Assembly (NCBI RefSeq): GCF_004366375.1 | Contig: NZ_SOEF01000018.1 | Span: forward strand, 1-61,848 | Reading direction: 5' to 3' | DNA: 61,848 bases | Origin: Halanaerobium congolense | Lineage (GTDB): Bacteria > Bacillota > Halanaerobiia > Halanaerobiales > Halanaerobiaceae | Part shown: in pieces, positions 27,781-38,305 of the stretch | Position numbering within the stretch: position 1 is the stretch's first letter | How the letters are laid out: the number at the start of each line of letters is the position of its first letter | Notes under the pieces: generated by a model | Database searches by the model: none | What the model was told of the DNA's origin: nothing | What the model saw: only the letters and a program-made list of their open reading frames with translations | Translations under genes and position numbers: made by a program

Positions 27781-28110
27781 AAGTTAACCTATAAGCCGAG
27801 TTCTGTATTAAATGATCATCTATCTAGGAGAACAGTTACCTGAACTCTCAAGCGTCCTTACCCGGAGAAAAGCGGATCACTCTTACATCTCCCTATTTGG
27901 ACTTACTCCAGATGGGGTTTACCTGGCATTCCAGTTACCTGAAACCCGGTAAGCTCTTACCTTACCTTTTCACCCTTACCTTAATTAAATAAGGCGGTAT
28001 ATTTCTGTGGCACTAGCCTGGGAGTTACCTCCACCGGGCGTTACCCGGCATCCTATCCTGTGGAGCTCGGACTTTCCTCATCATTAATGATGCGATCATC
28101 TGGTTAACTT
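27781..28110 (-). ncRNA. rnpB: RNase P RNA (bacterial class)
   Basis: On the minus strand the transcript starts and ends with complementary arms AAGTTAACC / GGTTAACTT (helix P1). Conserved core segments are visible: GAGGAAAGTCCGAGCTCC near the 5' end, CACAGAAATATACC in the middle and ACAGAACTCGGCTTATAG near the 3' end. About 330 nt. It matures the 5' ends of tRNAs together with RnpA. A T-rich tract follows P1 and may terminate transcription. Confidence 0.96.
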
Positions 28111-28127
28111 ATTTTTTTACCATATAA

Positions 28128-28156
28128 AGTATACCACCAGTTTTATAATATGTCAA
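28128..28156 (-). promoter_or_regulatory. Promoter of rnpB
   Basis: Minus strand -35 TTGACA (28151-28156), 17 bp, -10 TATACT (28128-28133), placing the start about 10 nt before helix P1. Confidence 0.85.
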
Positions 28157-28194
28157 GCATTTCACTCAAGTTAAAAACACTAGAATAATAGTGA

Positions 28195-29310
28195 CTACTG
28201 ATAATCCCAAGGTCTGGTCTTAAGCTCTGATTTATAGAAGTTAATCGTTTTTAATAATTTAGTAGAAGCTTCATTTTTTAACCTCTCAACTAATAACTCT
28301 CTTACAAACTTTTCGCTCCCATAATGACCAAAATCAACCAAATTAATTCCCAATTCTTCTGCTATCTGTGCTTCGTGATATTTAACATCTCCTGTCAAAT
28401 ACAAGTCAGCTCCCTGATAATAGGCATCTTTAATAAAATCTGCCCCACTACCACTGCAGAGAGCAATTCTTTTAAGTTTGTTTTTGGATTTTACTACTTT
28501 TATAACATCTAAATCATATACCTCTTTTACCTCATTTAAAAATGGCTGTAATTCAATTTCAGCTTTCAAATCAGCTATTCTACCAATTCCTTTTTCAGTT
28601 TTTAAATTTTCCAGCTCATATAAGTCCCAGGCAGGCTCCTCATAAGGATGAACTTTTAAAAGTTCTTTAACTACCTGATCTAATTTATTATCTGCAACAA
28701 TTACTTCAAAACGGTACTCATTTACCTCATTTAAAACACCCTTTTTTCCCAAATGAGGTTCAGCCTTTTCTAAGGGTTTGAAATTGCCAGTTCCTTCCTG
28801 ATAAAAGCCGCTGTGGCTGTAATTTTTATACTCTCCAGCCCTTTTTGCATAAACAGCATCTCTCACTTTTCGTAAATCATTTTCAGGAATAAATGTTACC
28901 AGTTTATGATAATTTTTGCTTTTAGTAGTTTTCAATAAAGAAATATTTTCAACATCTAATTTGTTAATTAAATAATCATTTAATCCACCTTCAGCAACAT
29001 CTAAGTTAGTATGTGCAGAAAATAAGATAATGTCATTTTTTATTAGATCAAAAATTAATTTTCCAGTTTCATTTTGAGTATTAATTGATTTTATACCATT
29101 GAAAATAAAAGGGTGGTGAGTAATAATCAATTGACAATTTTTTTCTAATGCCTCATTTAAAACTGCTTGATTAAAATCAAGTGCTATCAAAACATTTTTT
29201 ACTTCCTGGTTAATATCTCCAACTTGTAAGCCAACATTATCCCAGTCTTCTGCCAGCTCTCTTGGAGCAATTCTTCCCATTAACTGTATAATTTCTGCTG
29301 CTTTAACCAT
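28195..29310 (-). CDS. Nif3-like dinuclear metal-centre protein
   Basis: A 371-residue protein of the Nif3/YbgI/YqfO family. Metal ligands visible are H65-H66 (THHPF), H100 and D104 (AHTNLD), and the late histidine in DFGHYGSEK. An inserted PII-like domain occupies about residues 130-235, as in the long Gram-positive forms. The family is often labelled GTP cyclohydrolase I type 2, but the reaction is unproven. It lies downstream of rpoD as in B. subtilis; the tRNA methyltransferase gene trmK that usually stands between them is absent here. Confidence 0.92.
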   Translation of the reverse strand: MVKAAEIIQLMGRIAPRELAEDWDNVGLQVGDINQEVKNVLIALDFNQAVLNEALEKNCQLIITHHPFIFNGIKSINTQNETGKLIFDLIKNDIILFSAHTNLDVAEGGLNDYLINKLDVENISLLKTTKSKNYHKLVTFIPENDLRKVRDAVYAKRAGEYKNYSHSGFYQEGTGNFKPLEKAEPHLGKKGVLNEVNEYRFEVIVADNKLDQVVKELLKVHPYEEPAWDLYELENLKTEKGIGRIADLKAEIELQPFLNEVKEVYDLDVIKVVKSKNKLKRIALCSGSGADFIKDAYYQGADLYLTGDVKYHEAQIAEELGINLVDFGHYGSEKFVRELLVERLKNEASTKLLKTINFYKSELKTRPWDYQ

Positions 29311-29372
29311 AATAATAAAGCCCCCTTATTTTATAAGTATTTATTTTTCATGAACATTTATTGATTATAAAT

Positions 29373-29402
29373 AAAAAACCCTGCTCTGATTAAGAACAGG
29401 GT
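29373..29402 (-). terminator. Rho-independent terminator after tRNA(CAU)
   Basis: On the minus strand ACCCTGTTC TTAATCA GAGCAGGGT (one G-U pair) is followed by TTTTTT. Confidence 0.9.
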
Positions 29403-29412
29403 GTTAATATTC

Positions 29413-29489
29413 TGGTGGGCCCACCAGGATTCGAACCTGGGACCAACCGGTTATGAGCCGGTTGCTCTGACCAACTGAGCTATGGGCCC
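29413..29489 (-). tRNA. tRNA with CAU anticodon (Met, or lysidine-modified Ile2)
   Basis: A 77-nt cloverleaf on the minus strand: acceptor GGGCCCA / TGGGCCC with discriminator A and encoded CCA, D-arm GCTCAGTTGGTCAGAGC, anticodon stem ACCGG/CCGGT around the CTCATAA loop, and T-arm with GGTTCGAATCC. CAT at the anticodon reads Met unless C34 is converted to lysidine by TilS. The acceptor lacks the C1-A72 mismatch of initiator tRNA, so it is elongator Met or Ile2; I favour Met without certainty. Own promoter and terminator. Confidence 0.95.
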
Positions 29490-29524
29490 TCTACAAATTT
29501 AATTAATTTGTGACGACAAAAATA

Positions 29525-29553
29525 ATTATATGATATAAATCGGATTAGGTCAA
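29525..29553 (-). promoter_or_regulatory. Promoter of tRNA(CAU)
   Basis: Minus strand -35 TTGACC (29548-29553), 17 bp, -10 TATAAT (29525-29530), about 30 bp before the tRNA. Confidence 0.82.
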
Positions 29554-29592
29554 GAACTATTTGTATTTTTTTGCAGCTTATAATATCAATAA

Positions 29593-29618
29593 TTTAGAAA
29601 TAACTCTTCATTTCTAAA
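29593..29618 (-). terminator. Possible terminator after rpoD
   Basis: TTTAGAAAT and ATTTCTAAA form a perfect 9-bp AT-rich stem 20 bp after the rpoD stop. The following T-run is weak (TTATT), so termination is uncertain. Confidence 0.45.
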
Positions 29619-29638
29619 AAATGCAAAGTTTTTCTTTA

Positions 29639-30724
29639 TTATTCTAGATAATCCTTTAATTTTTTACTGCGGCTTGGATGTCTTAACTTGCGCAGTGCTT
29701 TAGCCTCAATCTGTCTGATTCTTTCTCTGGTCACTCCAAATTCTTTTCCTACTTCTTCTAAAGTTCTTGGCCGTCCATCTTCTATTCCAAATCGAAGTTC
29801 CAGTACTCTCTTTTCCCTGTCAGTAAGAGTGTCCAAAACTCCATCTAGCTGTTCTTTAAGCAGAATATAAGAAGCTGCAGAAGCAGGTGCAGGAGAATCT
29901 ACATCTTCAATAAAATCACCAAGGTGACTGTCTTCTTCCTCTCCAATTGGTGTTTCTAAAGAAACAGGTTCCTGAGCAATTTTCATAATTTCTCTTACCT
30001 TTTCAGCAGAAATATCCATTTCCTCACCAATCTCTTCAGCTTTTGGTTCTCTACCTTTTTCTTGCAGTAGTTGCCTGGAAACTCTGATCAGTTTATTAAT
30101 AGTCTCCACCATATGAACAGGCACTCGTATTGTTCTAGCTTGATCAGCGATAGAACGAGTTATAGCCTGTCTAATCCACCAGGTAGCATAGGTGCTAAAC
30201 TTGTATCCTTTAGTATAATCAAACTTTTCTACTGCCTTCATTAGTCCCATATTACCTTCTTGAATTAAATCAAGAAAAAGCATTCCGCGACCAACATACT
30301 TTTTAGCAATACTCACTACAAGTCTTAAATTTGCTTCTACTAACTGCTGTTTAGCCCACTCATCACCCTGTTCTATTCGTTTAGCAAGCTCAACTTCTTC
30401 GGCTGCAGTTAATAGATCAACTTTACCAATTTCTTTTAAATACATTCTTACTGGATCATCTATACCTACACCTTTAGGAACACTGAGATCAAGACCACTA
30501 TCATCATCTTCATCTTCACTATTATCTTCTAATTTAGAGTTTACTACTTCTATATTCATTTCACTAAAAATATCATATATTTTTTCTATATCTTCAGAAT
30601 CTAAATCAATGTCTTCAAGGGCATCCATAATTTCTTCATAAGTTAGTTCGCCCTCTTTTTTTCCCCGACTTACAAGACCCTTAACTTCATCTATTTTAGC
30701 AGGACTCATTTCTTTTTCAGCCAC
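29639..30724 (-). CDS. rpoD: RNA polymerase primary sigma factor RpoD (sigma-A)
   Basis: Housekeeping sigma factor, 361 residues from the GTG at 30724. The upstream in-frame start at 30742 would lie inside dnaG; AAAGGAGGG sits 6 bp before the GTG. Regions in order: 1.1 (acidic, about 1-80), 1.2 ([12 protein letters not shown]), 2.1-2.4 with [14 protein letters not shown] and [11 protein letters not shown], 3, and 4.2 with [20 protein letters not shown]. It reads the TTGACA/TATAAT promoters seen throughout the window and is the target of 6S RNA. It starts 1 bp after the dnaG stop (dnaG-rpoD macromolecular synthesis operon). Confidence 0.97.
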   Translation of the reverse strand: MAEKEMSPAKIDEVKGLVSRGKKEGELTYEEIMDALEDIDLDSEDIEKIYDIFSEMNIEVVNSKLEDNSEDEDDDSGLDLSVPKGVGIDDPVRMYLKEIGKVDLLTAAEEVELAKRIEQGDEWAKQQLVEANLRLVVSIAKKYVGRGMLFLDLIQEGNMGLMKAVEKFDYTKGYKFSTYATWWIRQAITRSIADQARTIRVPVHMVETINKLIRVSRQLLQEKGREPKAEEIGEEMDISAEKVREIMKIAQEPVSLETPIGEEEDSHLGDFIEDVDSPAPASAASYILLKEQLDGVLDTLTDREKRVLELRFGIEDGRPRTLEEVGKEFGVTRERIRQIEAKALRKLRHPSRSKKLKDYLE

Positions 30725-30725
30725 T

Positions 30726-32528
30726 TTAGTCCCTCCTTTCAATATTATAATTCAGACTATAAAACGTTAATAAAATTCGATTCAATTTATCTAAACTTAA
30801 TTCTTTTTTGCTGAGTAATCTACATAATTTTTCTTTGTTTTTAGCAACCCTTTTTGAACTTAAATAATCAGCAAGTTCTAAAATTCTATCTCTATTTAAA
30901 GAATTATCCTGTTTAACCAAAATTTCTGACCAGTAAGATAAAAGTTCTTCTTCCAAGCCCTCTTTAACTTTTTCAAAACGAATAGAGTTACTTATCACTG
31001 GACCAGTAAATAAATGTTCTGCCAATTGAGCAGTTCTGCCATTAAAATCATTTTTAGATATTCTATTAGCTAATTCTTCTCTCAAAGATGGATTACTGAT
31101 AAAATGAGCAAGTATTTCTTCTTCAACTTTTTGATAATATGATAATTGTGAGTATAAGTCAAATTTTTTTTCTTTTTGTCTATTTTTATTTTCCCTATTA
31201 CTTTTATTATTCCTGTTTTTCTTAAATTCTTTTTCAACTTCTTGAGCAAGAACATTTTCTTTGAAATTTGTTTTAAGAGCAGCTCTTTCGATATATATTT
31301 CCCTTTCCAAATCATCTTCAACTTCACTTAAAAGTTCAATAATTGATCTTAAAATTTTTTTTCTGCTTCCTGGTTCTGAAAGATTCTTATCCTTCACAAT
31401 CATATTTATTTTAAAATCTATTAAACTAACTGCCTTTTCAAGATAATCATTAAAAACATTTGGACCTTCCTGTTTTAAAAGCTGATCTGGATCACTACCT
31501 TCTTCAAGTTCAATAACCTTAACGTTAATTCCAAGCTCATTTAAAATATCTAAACCTCTAAGAGTAGCTTTATTGCCTGCTGTATCAGCATCATAGGCGA
31601 TATAGGCATTTTCTGCATACCTCTTAATTAATTTTGCCTGTTCTTCTGTAAAAGCCGTACCTAAAGAAGCTATAGAATTTTCAAATCCATTTTTGTGTGC
31701 CTGGATTACATCAGTATAACCTTCCATAATAATACAGCTGTTTGCTTTTCTGATTGAATCTTTTGCCAAATGTAAACCATATAAATTTTTCTTTTTACTG
31801 AAAATTTTAGTTTCAGGAGAATTTAAATATTTAGGTCCATAATTATCTTCGCTTTCTAATATTCTCCCACCAAATGCTATTACTTCGCCTCTATTATTGA
31901 ATATAGGAAACATAACTCTATTCCTAAATTTATCATAATAGGAATTGTTTTTTCCTTCACTGATTAAACCAGCCTTTTTTATTAAATGCAGACTGAAGTT
32001 TTTTTTCTTTAAAAAATTCAATAAAAGCTGCCATTCGTCAGCTGCATAACCAAGGTTAAATTTATTAATATCCTTTTTAGTAAATCCTCTATCATTCAAA
32101 TATTTGAGTGCTTTCTCACCCATATTTGTCTCAGTCAAAAGATAATTATAAAAACGAGCAGCCAGTTTATTTAAAGAAAAAAGTTCCTCTCGCTCTTTAT
32201 AAACCTGGCGCTGCTGATTAGTCATATCTGGCAATTCCATACCAGATCTTTCAGCAAGCATTTTAACCGATTCTATAAAGGTTAAGTTTTCTATTTCCAT
32301 CACAAAATTAATGGGATCTCCCCCCGCTCCACAGCCAAAACAGTGATAAAAGTTATTATCTGGATTAACAAAAAATGAAGGAGTTTTTTCACTGTGAAAA
32401 GGGCATAAACCTTTATATCTATTTCCTGTTTTTTTCAACTCCAAGTAATCTGAAATCAAATCAACAATATCAACATTCTCTTTTAATTCATCTATAAACT
32501 CATCTGAATATCTGGTCAATTTATCCAC
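30726..32528 (-). CDS. dnaG: DNA primase DnaG
   Basis: Makes RNA primers at the replication fork. The N-terminal zinc-binding domain has C42, H45, C63 and C66; the RNA polymerase core with TOPRIM fold contains IMEGYTDVI (about residue 262) and [10 protein letters not shown]. The C-terminal helicase-binding domain is divergent, as usual. 600 residues. Starts with GTG after AAGG. The last residues run directly into the rpoD ribosome binding site. Confidence 0.96.
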   Translation of the reverse strand: MDKLTRYSDEFIDELKENVDIVDLISDYLELKKTGNRYKGLCPFHSEKTPSFFVNPDNNFYHCFGCGAGGDPINFVMEIENLTFIESVKMLAERSGMELPDMTNQQRQVYKEREELFSLNKLAARFYNYLLTETNMGEKALKYLNDRGFTKKDINKFNLGYAADEWQLLLNFLKKKNFSLHLIKKAGLISEGKNNSYYDKFRNRVMFPIFNNRGEVIAFGGRILESEDNYGPKYLNSPETKIFSKKKNLYGLHLAKDSIRKANSCIIMEGYTDVIQAHKNGFENSIASLGTAFTEEQAKLIKRYAENAYIAYDADTAGNKATLRGLDILNELGINVKVIELEEGSDPDQLLKQEGPNVFNDYLEKAVSLIDFKINMIVKDKNLSEPGSRKKILRSIIELLSEVEDDLEREIYIERAALKTNFKENVLAQEVEKEFKKNRNNKSNRENKNRQKEKKFDLYSQLSYYQKVEEEILAHFISNPSLREELANRISKNDFNGRTAQLAEHLFTGPVISNSIRFEKVKEGLEEELLSYWSEILVKQDNSLNRDRILELADYLSSKRVAKNKEKLCRLLSKKELSLDKLNRILLTFYSLNYNIERRD

Positions 32529-32556
32529 CCTGACCTTAATCTTATTTCAAAATATT

Positions 32557-32585
32557 ATTTTAGCAATAAATAATAATTAAAGCAA
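32557..32585 (-). promoter_or_regulatory. Putative promoter of dnaG-rpoD
   Basis: Minus strand -35 TTGCTT (32580-32585), 17 bp, -10 TAAAAT (32557-32562) with TGC upstream. About 28 bp before the dnaG start. Confidence 0.6.
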
Positions 32586-32673
32586 ATACTGTTGTAATTA
32601 TATTTCTCTAAAAACAAGTTTTATCCTGCATTTATTTAATAAAGTAAAATTATAAGTTCATGTTAATTATTTT

Positions 32674-33684
32674 TTAGTTGTTATCGAACCAGGGAGTTGG
32701 TATAAAAAATTTCCGACCTAGATTAATTGCATAGCGGTCAGTCATCCCTGCAATATAATCAATTACAGCCTGTTTATGATTTTTTTCAAATTCCAAGTAT
32801 TCATCTGGAATATTATCTATATTCTCCATAAAAAATTCATATAAAAGTTTCAACAGCCTTTTAGCCTTACCTTCCTCACTTTTACCTTCTGAACCAATGT
32901 AAACATTCTCAAAGAGAAAATCTCTTAATTTTTCTGTTGCATATTCAACCTCAGCTGAACGCTTTATCTCTGACGGCTCCCAGCTTGTATTAATTAAATC
33001 TCTAACCATTACATCTATTCTTTGGGAATGAGTTTCACCAAGAATATCAATTGAATCAGCTGGTAAATCAGACTGCTTAATAATACCAGCTCTTAGTGCA
33101 TCATCAATATCATGATTAATGTATGCCACTCGATCTGCTATTCTAACAATTTGACCTTCTAAAGTAATTGGTTCATCAGGACCTGTATGATTTAAAATAC
33201 CATCTCTAACTTCTAAGCTTAAATTTAGGCCTCTGCTGCCGCTGCTCCGTTTTTCAATAAGATCTACAACTCTTAAGCTCTGAATATTGTGATTAAACTC
33301 TTCCCCGGTAATTTCAGTTAAAGCTGCCTCACCGGCATGACCAAAGGGTGTATGTCCAAGATCATGCCCTAAGGCAATAGCTTCAACTAAATCTTCATTC
33401 AATTTTAGAGCCCGGGCAATAGTTCGTGCAATTTGTGATACTTCCAGAGTATGAGTTAGTCTAGTTCGATAATGATCTCCCTCAGGTGCTATAAAGACCT
33501 GTGTTTTATGCTTTAACCTCCTGAAAGCTTTAGAGTGAATAATTCTATCTCTATCATGCTGAAAAATAGTTCGGATATCACAATTATCTTCTTTTTTTAA
33601 TCGTCCCTTACTTTCAGAACTTAAACAAGCAGCAGGTGAAAGTTTCTCTTTCTCCCATTCCAACTGCTCTACTCTGGAAAACAT
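32674..33684 (-). CDS. dgt: dGTP triphosphohydrolase-like HD protein
   Basis: An HD-domain protein of the Dgt family that removes triphosphate from dNTPs. 336 residues. Metal ligands are H78 (RLTHTLEV) and H107-D108 ([11 protein letters not shown]) with a later Asp (NHDIDDA). The dnaG-adjacent position is seen in many Clostridia. Substrate range cannot be inferred; the shorter Firmicutes type is often active on several dNTPs. Ribosome binding site TTAGGAG. Confidence 0.92.
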   Translation of the reverse strand: MFSRVEQLEWEKEKLSPAACLSSESKGRLKKEDNCDIRTIFQHDRDRIIHSKAFRRLKHKTQVFIAPEGDHYRTRLTHTLEVSQIARTIARALKLNEDLVEAIALGHDLGHTPFGHAGEAALTEITGEEFNHNIQSLRVVDLIEKRSSGSRGLNLSLEVRDGILNHTGPDEPITLEGQIVRIADRVAYINHDIDDALRAGIIKQSDLPADSIDILGETHSQRIDVMVRDLINTSWEPSEIKRSAEVEYATEKLRDFLFENVYIGSEGKSEEGKAKRLLKLLYEFFMENIDNIPDEYLEFEKNHKQAVIDYIAGMTDRYAINLGRKFFIPTPWFDNN

Positions 33685-33695
33685 AATATCAGCTC

Positions 33696-34502
33696 CTAAT
33701 CTTCAAAATACGAAAGTACTTCTACAGCAGTTTCCTCAATGTTTTTATCTGTTACATCTATAACCGGACAACCAATTTCTTTCATGATTGAATCAGCATA
33801 TTTAAATTCTTCGTCAATTCTCTCTTTAGCTGCATAAGTTGCATCATCTCCAAGTCCCATTTTTTTTAATCTTTCAATACGGATATCATTTAATAATTTA
33901 GGATCAATTGTTAAACCAACCACTTTATTATCTTTGTTTTCTAAAACAGCTGGGTGAACATCAACCTCTGGTACCAGGGGTACATTTGCAGTTTTATAGC
34001 CAAGATAAGATAAATGAACAGAAAGAGGAGTTTTAGAAGTTCTGGAAACTCCAACTAAAACTATATCAGCTTCTTCATATCCTTTTGACTCATTTAAATC
34101 ATCAAATTGAAGTGTAAATTCCATAGCTTCAATTCTTTTAAAGTATGCATCATCTAACTGGTATTTAAGTGCAAATTCTTCTTTTGGGGCAGTATCTAAT
34201 CTTTCAGAAACAATTCCTAAAGGTTTTTCCATCATATCAACATATTTCAAACCATAGCTTTCAGCCAATTGATTTAAATGCTTTCTCATGTTACTTTTAA
34301 CAAAAGTATAGGCAATAATTGCATTTTCTTCTTTAGCCTGTTTTAATACCTCAGTAATTTTTTCAATTGATCGTACAAAAGCGAATGTTTTCATTTCCAC
34401 TTCACAATTTGGGAACTGTCCAGCAGTAGACTCCATTAAATTTTTAGCTGTCTTACCAGTGCAATCTGAAATAATATAAGCAACTATCTGATCCTTACTC
34501 AC
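33696..34502 (-). CDS. Pyruvate, phosphate dikinase regulatory protein (DUF299 kinase/phosphorylase)
   Basis: A bifunctional ADP-dependent kinase and Pi-dependent phosphorylase acting on PPDK or PEP synthase. The P-loop is GVSRTSKT (about 151-158 from the chosen start). From the GTG at 34502 there are 268 residues; the GTG at 34511 is part of the ribosome binding site GGGGTG. The genes glyQ-glyS-(this)-dnaG are syntenic with B. subtilis glyQ-glyS-yqfL-dnaG. Implies PPDK in central metabolism, although that gene is not in the window. Confidence 0.93.
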   Translation of the reverse strand: MSKDQIVAYIISDCTGKTAKNLMESTAGQFPNCEVEMKTFAFVRSIEKITEVLKQAKEENAIIAYTFVKSNMRKHLNQLAESYGLKYVDMMEKPLGIVSERLDTAPKEEFALKYQLDDAYFKRIEAMEFTLQFDDLNESKGYEEADIVLVGVSRTSKTPLSVHLSYLGYKTANVPLVPEVDVHPAVLENKDNKVVGLTIDPKLLNDIRIERLKKMGLGDDATYAAKERIDEEFKYADSIMKEIGCPVIDVTDKNIEETAVEVLSYFED

Positions 34503-34525
34503 AATACTCACCCCGTTTAATTATT

Positions 34526-36592
34526 TTAGTCTAAGGCTATTTCTTCAATATCCATAACCTCTACCATTAATCCAGCTATCCAGCTCAATAAAGCCAAGCG
34601 GTTATTTTTTAATTTTTGATCATCAACCATAACCATTACACTGTCTAAGAAAGCATCAACAAATTCTTTTAATTCTACTAAAAGATAAAATCCCTGCTGA
34701 TACTGATCTGAGGCGAAAAACTCTTTGATTTTACCTGCTCGTTGATTAACAGCCTCATATAATTCTTTTTCTTCATCTTCTACTAATAATCCTGCCTCAA
34801 CTTCTAATTTATTTTCTGCCTTGTCACTGATGTTTTTAGCCCGAACCAGACCTCTTATCAAATCAACAAATAAATCTGAATTATCTGATCTAAACTCCAT
34901 TAATTTGTGTGCTCTTTGATAAACATCAAGCAGATTTTGGTCATTAACATTAATAACTGCATTAATTATATCGTAACGAACACTTTCTTCTGCAAGTAAA
35001 TTTTCAAGACGCTGTTTGATAAATTCTTTTAATTCAAAAACTGCTGTATCTAAATTTTTCAAATTAATTTCTACAATTTCCATTGTAGATTTAATAACCT
35101 GCTCAATATTAATCTTTAATTTATTATCTAAAACAATTCTCAGCAGACCGGTTGCCTGTCTTCTAAGAGCAAATGGATCCTGTGAACCACTAGGAATATT
35201 TCCGAGTAAAAAATGACTGCTTAGATTAAATAGTTTTTCTGCCAAAGCTAAAGCAGTTCCACTCTTAGTCTCTGGTAATTTATCACCTGCAAAACGTGGT
35301 AAATAATGTTCAAAAATTGCTTGAGCAGTTTCTTCAGCTTCACCCTCTAAAAGAGCATATTCTTTACCCATTAAGCCCTGAAGGTTTGCAAATTCATTTA
35401 CCATTTCTGTAGCTAAATCATTTTTGCATAGTTCTGCCGCTCTAACAGCCATTTTTTTTCTAGCTGAATCAAAGTCTAAAATCTCAGCAATTTCAGCAGT
35501 TATTTTTTGTAATTTTTGCACCTTTTGATAAACACTACCTATATCTTTTTGAAAAACTATATCTTTAATATCCTCAGTTCTATTTAAAAATCCATATTTT
35601 TGATCTTCAGCAAAGAAAAATTGAGCATCATCTAGTCTTCCTTTTAAAACCATTTCATTTCCAGAAATAACTTCATCAAGATAATCAGTCCCGCCATCAC
35701 GGACACCAATAAATTCAGCTTCTAAGGTGTTATCAGAGCTCATAACTGGAAAATAACGCTGATGTTTTTCCATAGCAGTTATTAAAACTTCGGCTGGCAG
35801 CTCCAAATATTCTTCTGAGAAGCTTCCTTTAAAAGCTGTGGGAAATTCAATTAAATCAATTACTTCTGCTAGCAAAGAATCTTTTATAACAGCTTCACCA
35901 GCTAGATCTAATTTAGAAATCTGATCTTTAATTAATTTTTTTCTTTTTTCCTGTTTCACAATTATCGCAGCTTCTTCTAAAGAATCTAAATAAGCCTCAG
36001 CAGCATTAACTTTTATTTTGCCATCACTTAAAAACCGATGACCAATACTGTAATTAGAACTTTCTACTCCTGCTATTTCTAAATCGAGTTCTTCTTCACC
36101 AAATAAAAGCAGCAGCCATTTTATAGGTCTAATAAACTCCATCTTTACACTACCCCAACGCATAGCTTTTGGTAAAGGAACCTGGTCCACAATTTTCTTT
36201 AAAACATCAGCTAAAATATCTGATGTCGGCTTACCTTTTTCAATTTTTTCAGCATATAAATATCCATCTTTTTTCACCAGATCTGACACATCTACTCCCT
36301 GACCACGAGCAAAACCTTCTCCAGCTTTAGTTGGCTGTCCATCATCATCAAAAGCTATGTTAACAGCTGGGCCTCTTACAATTTCTTTGTTATCGTCCTG
36401 CTTTTCAGCTAAAGAATCAACAGCCAGAACCAATCTTCTGGGAGTAGAGTAAACATTCATCATTTGATACTCTAAATTATTATTGTCAAAAACTGCCTCT
36501 GCTGTTTTTAAATAATCTTTTCTGAATCTCTGCATTGAAGCAGCAGGCATTTCTTCAGTTCCAATTTCAAAAATTAAATTTTTTGCCATCAT
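34526..36592 (-). CDS. glyS: Glycyl-tRNA synthetase beta subunit
   Basis: Beta chain of the bacterial alpha2-beta2 glycyl-tRNA synthetase, about 688 residues, starting MMAKNLIFEIGTEEMPA. The ATG at 36592 (or the next at 36589) follows GGAG; longer readings overlap glyQ. The central HD-like region and a C-terminal DALR-type anticodon domain are present. It recognises and binds tRNA-Gly while the alpha chain activates glycine. It starts immediately after glyQ. No T-box leader is present. Confidence 0.96.
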   Translation of the reverse strand: MMAKNLIFEIGTEEMPAASMQRFRKDYLKTAEAVFDNNNLEYQMMNVYSTPRRLVLAVDSLAEKQDDNKEIVRGPAVNIAFDDDGQPTKAGEGFARGQGVDVSDLVKKDGYLYAEKIEKGKPTSDILADVLKKIVDQVPLPKAMRWGSVKMEFIRPIKWLLLLFGEEELDLEIAGVESSNYSIGHRFLSDGKIKVNAAEAYLDSLEEAAIIVKQEKRKKLIKDQISKLDLAGEAVIKDSLLAEVIDLIEFPTAFKGSFSEEYLELPAEVLITAMEKHQRYFPVMSSDNTLEAEFIGVRDGGTDYLDEVISGNEMVLKGRLDDAQFFFAEDQKYGFLNRTEDIKDIVFQKDIGSVYQKVQKLQKITAEIAEILDFDSARKKMAVRAAELCKNDLATEMVNEFANLQGLMGKEYALLEGEAEETAQAIFEHYLPRFAGDKLPETKSGTALALAEKLFNLSSHFLLGNIPSGSQDPFALRRQATGLLRIVLDNKLKINIEQVIKSTMEIVEINLKNLDTAVFELKEFIKQRLENLLAEESVRYDIINAVINVNDQNLLDVYQRAHKLMEFRSDNSDLFVDLIRGLVRAKNISDKAENKLEVEAGLLVEDEEKELYEAVNQRAGKIKEFFASDQYQQGFYLLVELKEFVDAFLDSVMVMVDDQKLKNNRLALLSWIAGLMVEVMDIEEIALD

Positions 36593-36594
36593 TA

Positions 36595-37443
36595 TCACTC
36601 CTGATCTCCTGAGTTTAAATAGCTGGCTGCACATTCATGAGCCAGTTTCCTAACTCTCTTGATAAATCGTGTTCTTTCAGTTACACTAATTGCTCCTCTT
36701 GCATCTAAAAGATTAAATGTATGTGAACATTTTAAAGTATAATCATAGGCAGCCAGTGATAATCCTGCCGCCAGTGAATTTTCAGCTTCTGCTTCATAAA
36801 TATCAAACATCTGGAATAAGCGGTCAATATCTGCTACTTCAAAATTATATTTTGACTGTTCAACTTCATTTTGATGATAAATATCTCGATACTTAACCCC
36901 TTCAACCCAGCATAGATCATATACATTTTCTACTTCTTGTAAATACATTGCTATTCTTTCTAATCCATAAGTGATTTCTACTGTCACCGGATCAGCCTTA
37001 AAACCACCTACCTGCTGAAAGTATGTAAACTGAGTAATTTCCATACCATCAAGCCAAACTTCCCAACCTAAACCCCAGGCACCAAGGGTTGGTGATTCCC
37101 AGTTATCTTCAACAAAACGAATATCATGTTTTTCGGGTTTAATACCTAATGCTCTTAAACTGTCTAAATAGATTTCCTGAATATCATCTGGTGATGGTTT
37201 CATAATTACCTGATATTGGAAATATCGCTGTAAACGATATGGATTATCTCCATAACGACCATCTGTAGGACGGCGGCAGGGCTGTACATAAGCTGTATTC
37301 CAAGCTTCTCCTCCTAATGAACGCAAGAATGTAGAAGGACTCATTGTTCCTGCTCCCACCTCAATATCATATGGCTGTTCAATTACACATCCCTGATCAC
37401 TCCAAAATTTATCCAACGAAAATATAATTTTCTGGAAATTCAT
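36595..37443 (-). CDS. glyQ: Glycyl-tRNA synthetase alpha subunit
   Basis: Catalytic alpha chain, 282 residues, with the class II fold and the invariant [15 protein letters not shown] and [20 protein letters not shown] segments. Forms the enzyme with GlyS. First gene of glyQ-glyS-PPDK regulator-dgt. The leader between it and the recO terminator is under 80 bp, which leaves no room for a T-box. Confidence 0.97.
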   Translation of the reverse strand: MNFQKIIFSLDKFWSDQGCVIEQPYDIEVGAGTMSPSTFLRSLGGEAWNTAYVQPCRRPTDGRYGDNPYRLQRYFQYQVIMKPSPDDIQEIYLDSLRALGIKPEKHDIRFVEDNWESPTLGAWGLGWEVWLDGMEITQFTYFQQVGGFKADPVTVEITYGLERIAMYLQEVENVYDLCWVEGVKYRDIYHQNEVEQSKYNFEVADIDRLFQMFDIYEAEAENSLAAGLSLAAYDYTLKCSHTFNLLDARGAISVTERTRFIKRVRKLAHECAASYLNSGDQE

Positions 37444-37483
37444 AAATACACTTCCTCTCGTACTCTTTTTAAATGCTTTTACT

Positions 37484-37511
37484 AAAATAAAACCTTATCC
37501 CAGGGACAAGG
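37484..37511 (-). terminator. Rho-independent terminator after recO
   Basis: On the minus strand CCTTGTCCC-TGGGATAAGG forms a stem with one G-U pair and a tight loop, followed by TTTTATTTT. It separates recO from glyQ. Confidence 0.75.
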
Positions 37512-37521
37512 CTAAAACTTA

Positions 37522-38289
37522 TTAATTATTCATTTTCCTTATTGTATAAAGAAAAGATAAAGATTTAGGTTTTAAGTCAAGATGATATATTAAAAATTTC
37601 TCTGTAACTTCATTAATTTTTTCCAGTATCTGCACTCCAAATTGATCGGCTTTTAACTGAGAAATCTCAGCAAAGGTTATTTTATATAAAGCCCTCATCT
37701 CATTTAATGAAAATAAAGTGAATTTGTATGAATTATTCTTAAAACAATTCTTACAAATTGAACCACCCTCTTCTACACTGAGAGGAGTTGAGTTATTTAG
37801 ATTTACCTTGTCTCCGCAAACAGTACAGTTTTCAATTTCTGGCTTTACTCCTAAGAGAAGTAACAGCTTTGCTTTAAAAACAGTTAAATAAAATAATAGT
37901 TCTTCTTTTTGAGCCTGGGCCATCTTTTCTAAAATAACAGCTAAAAGCGAAAAAAGAGCCTGATCAGCTTCTTCTTCCAGCCCGGCCCGTTCTATATATT
38001 CAGAAACAACACTGGCATAAGCCATATAGTCTAAGTCTTCTCTTAGTTTAGAATTCATTGCAATAGACTCAATATGATTTATTTTGGCCAGTGATTTTCC
38101 CTGATATAAAATAAAATTGTGGTAACTAAAAGGCAGTACAAGTCCGGAACGAGATTTATTCCCTTTCCGGGCCCCTTTAGCTACCGCCTTTAGCTTACCC
38201 TTTTCTCTGGTATATAAAGTAATAAGACGATCTGACTCACCTAAATCAAATTGTTTTAAGACTAATGCTTCTGTCTCAAAAGTTGCCAC
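37522..38289 (-). CDS. recO: DNA repair protein RecO
   Basis: RecO loads RecA on SSB-coated ssDNA with RecR. 255 residues: N-terminal OB domain (1-80), helical middle, and a zinc finger with C155, C158, C179 and C182. It normally follows era in Firmicutes; here deoC stands between them. The gene begins 16 bp after deoC. Confidence 0.95.
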   Translation of the reverse strand: MATFETEALVLKQFDLGESDRLITLYTREKGKLKAVAKGARKGNKSRSGLVLPFSYHNFILYQGKSLAKINHIESIAMNSKLREDLDYMAYASVVSEYIERAGLEEEADQALFSLLAVILEKMAQAQKEELLFYLTVFKAKLLLLLGVKPEIENCTVCGDKVNLNNSTPLSVEEGGSICKNCFKNNSYKFTLFSLNEMRALYKITFAEISQLKADQFGVQILEKINEVTEKFLIYHLDLKPKSLSFLYTIRKMNN

Positions 38290-38305
38290 TTAATTCAACT
38301 CCCAA

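Noticed and set aside
31082-31327. 81-residue lysine-rich minus-strand reading inside dnaG
   Set aside because: Frame-shifted shadow of an A-rich part of dnaG; no conserved content and no start signal.
37444-37521. Possible T-box leader before glyQ-glyS (and before hisS-aspS)
   Set aside because: The gaps (under 80 and 125 bp) are too short for a T-box and contain no AGGGTGG-like antiterminator segment.
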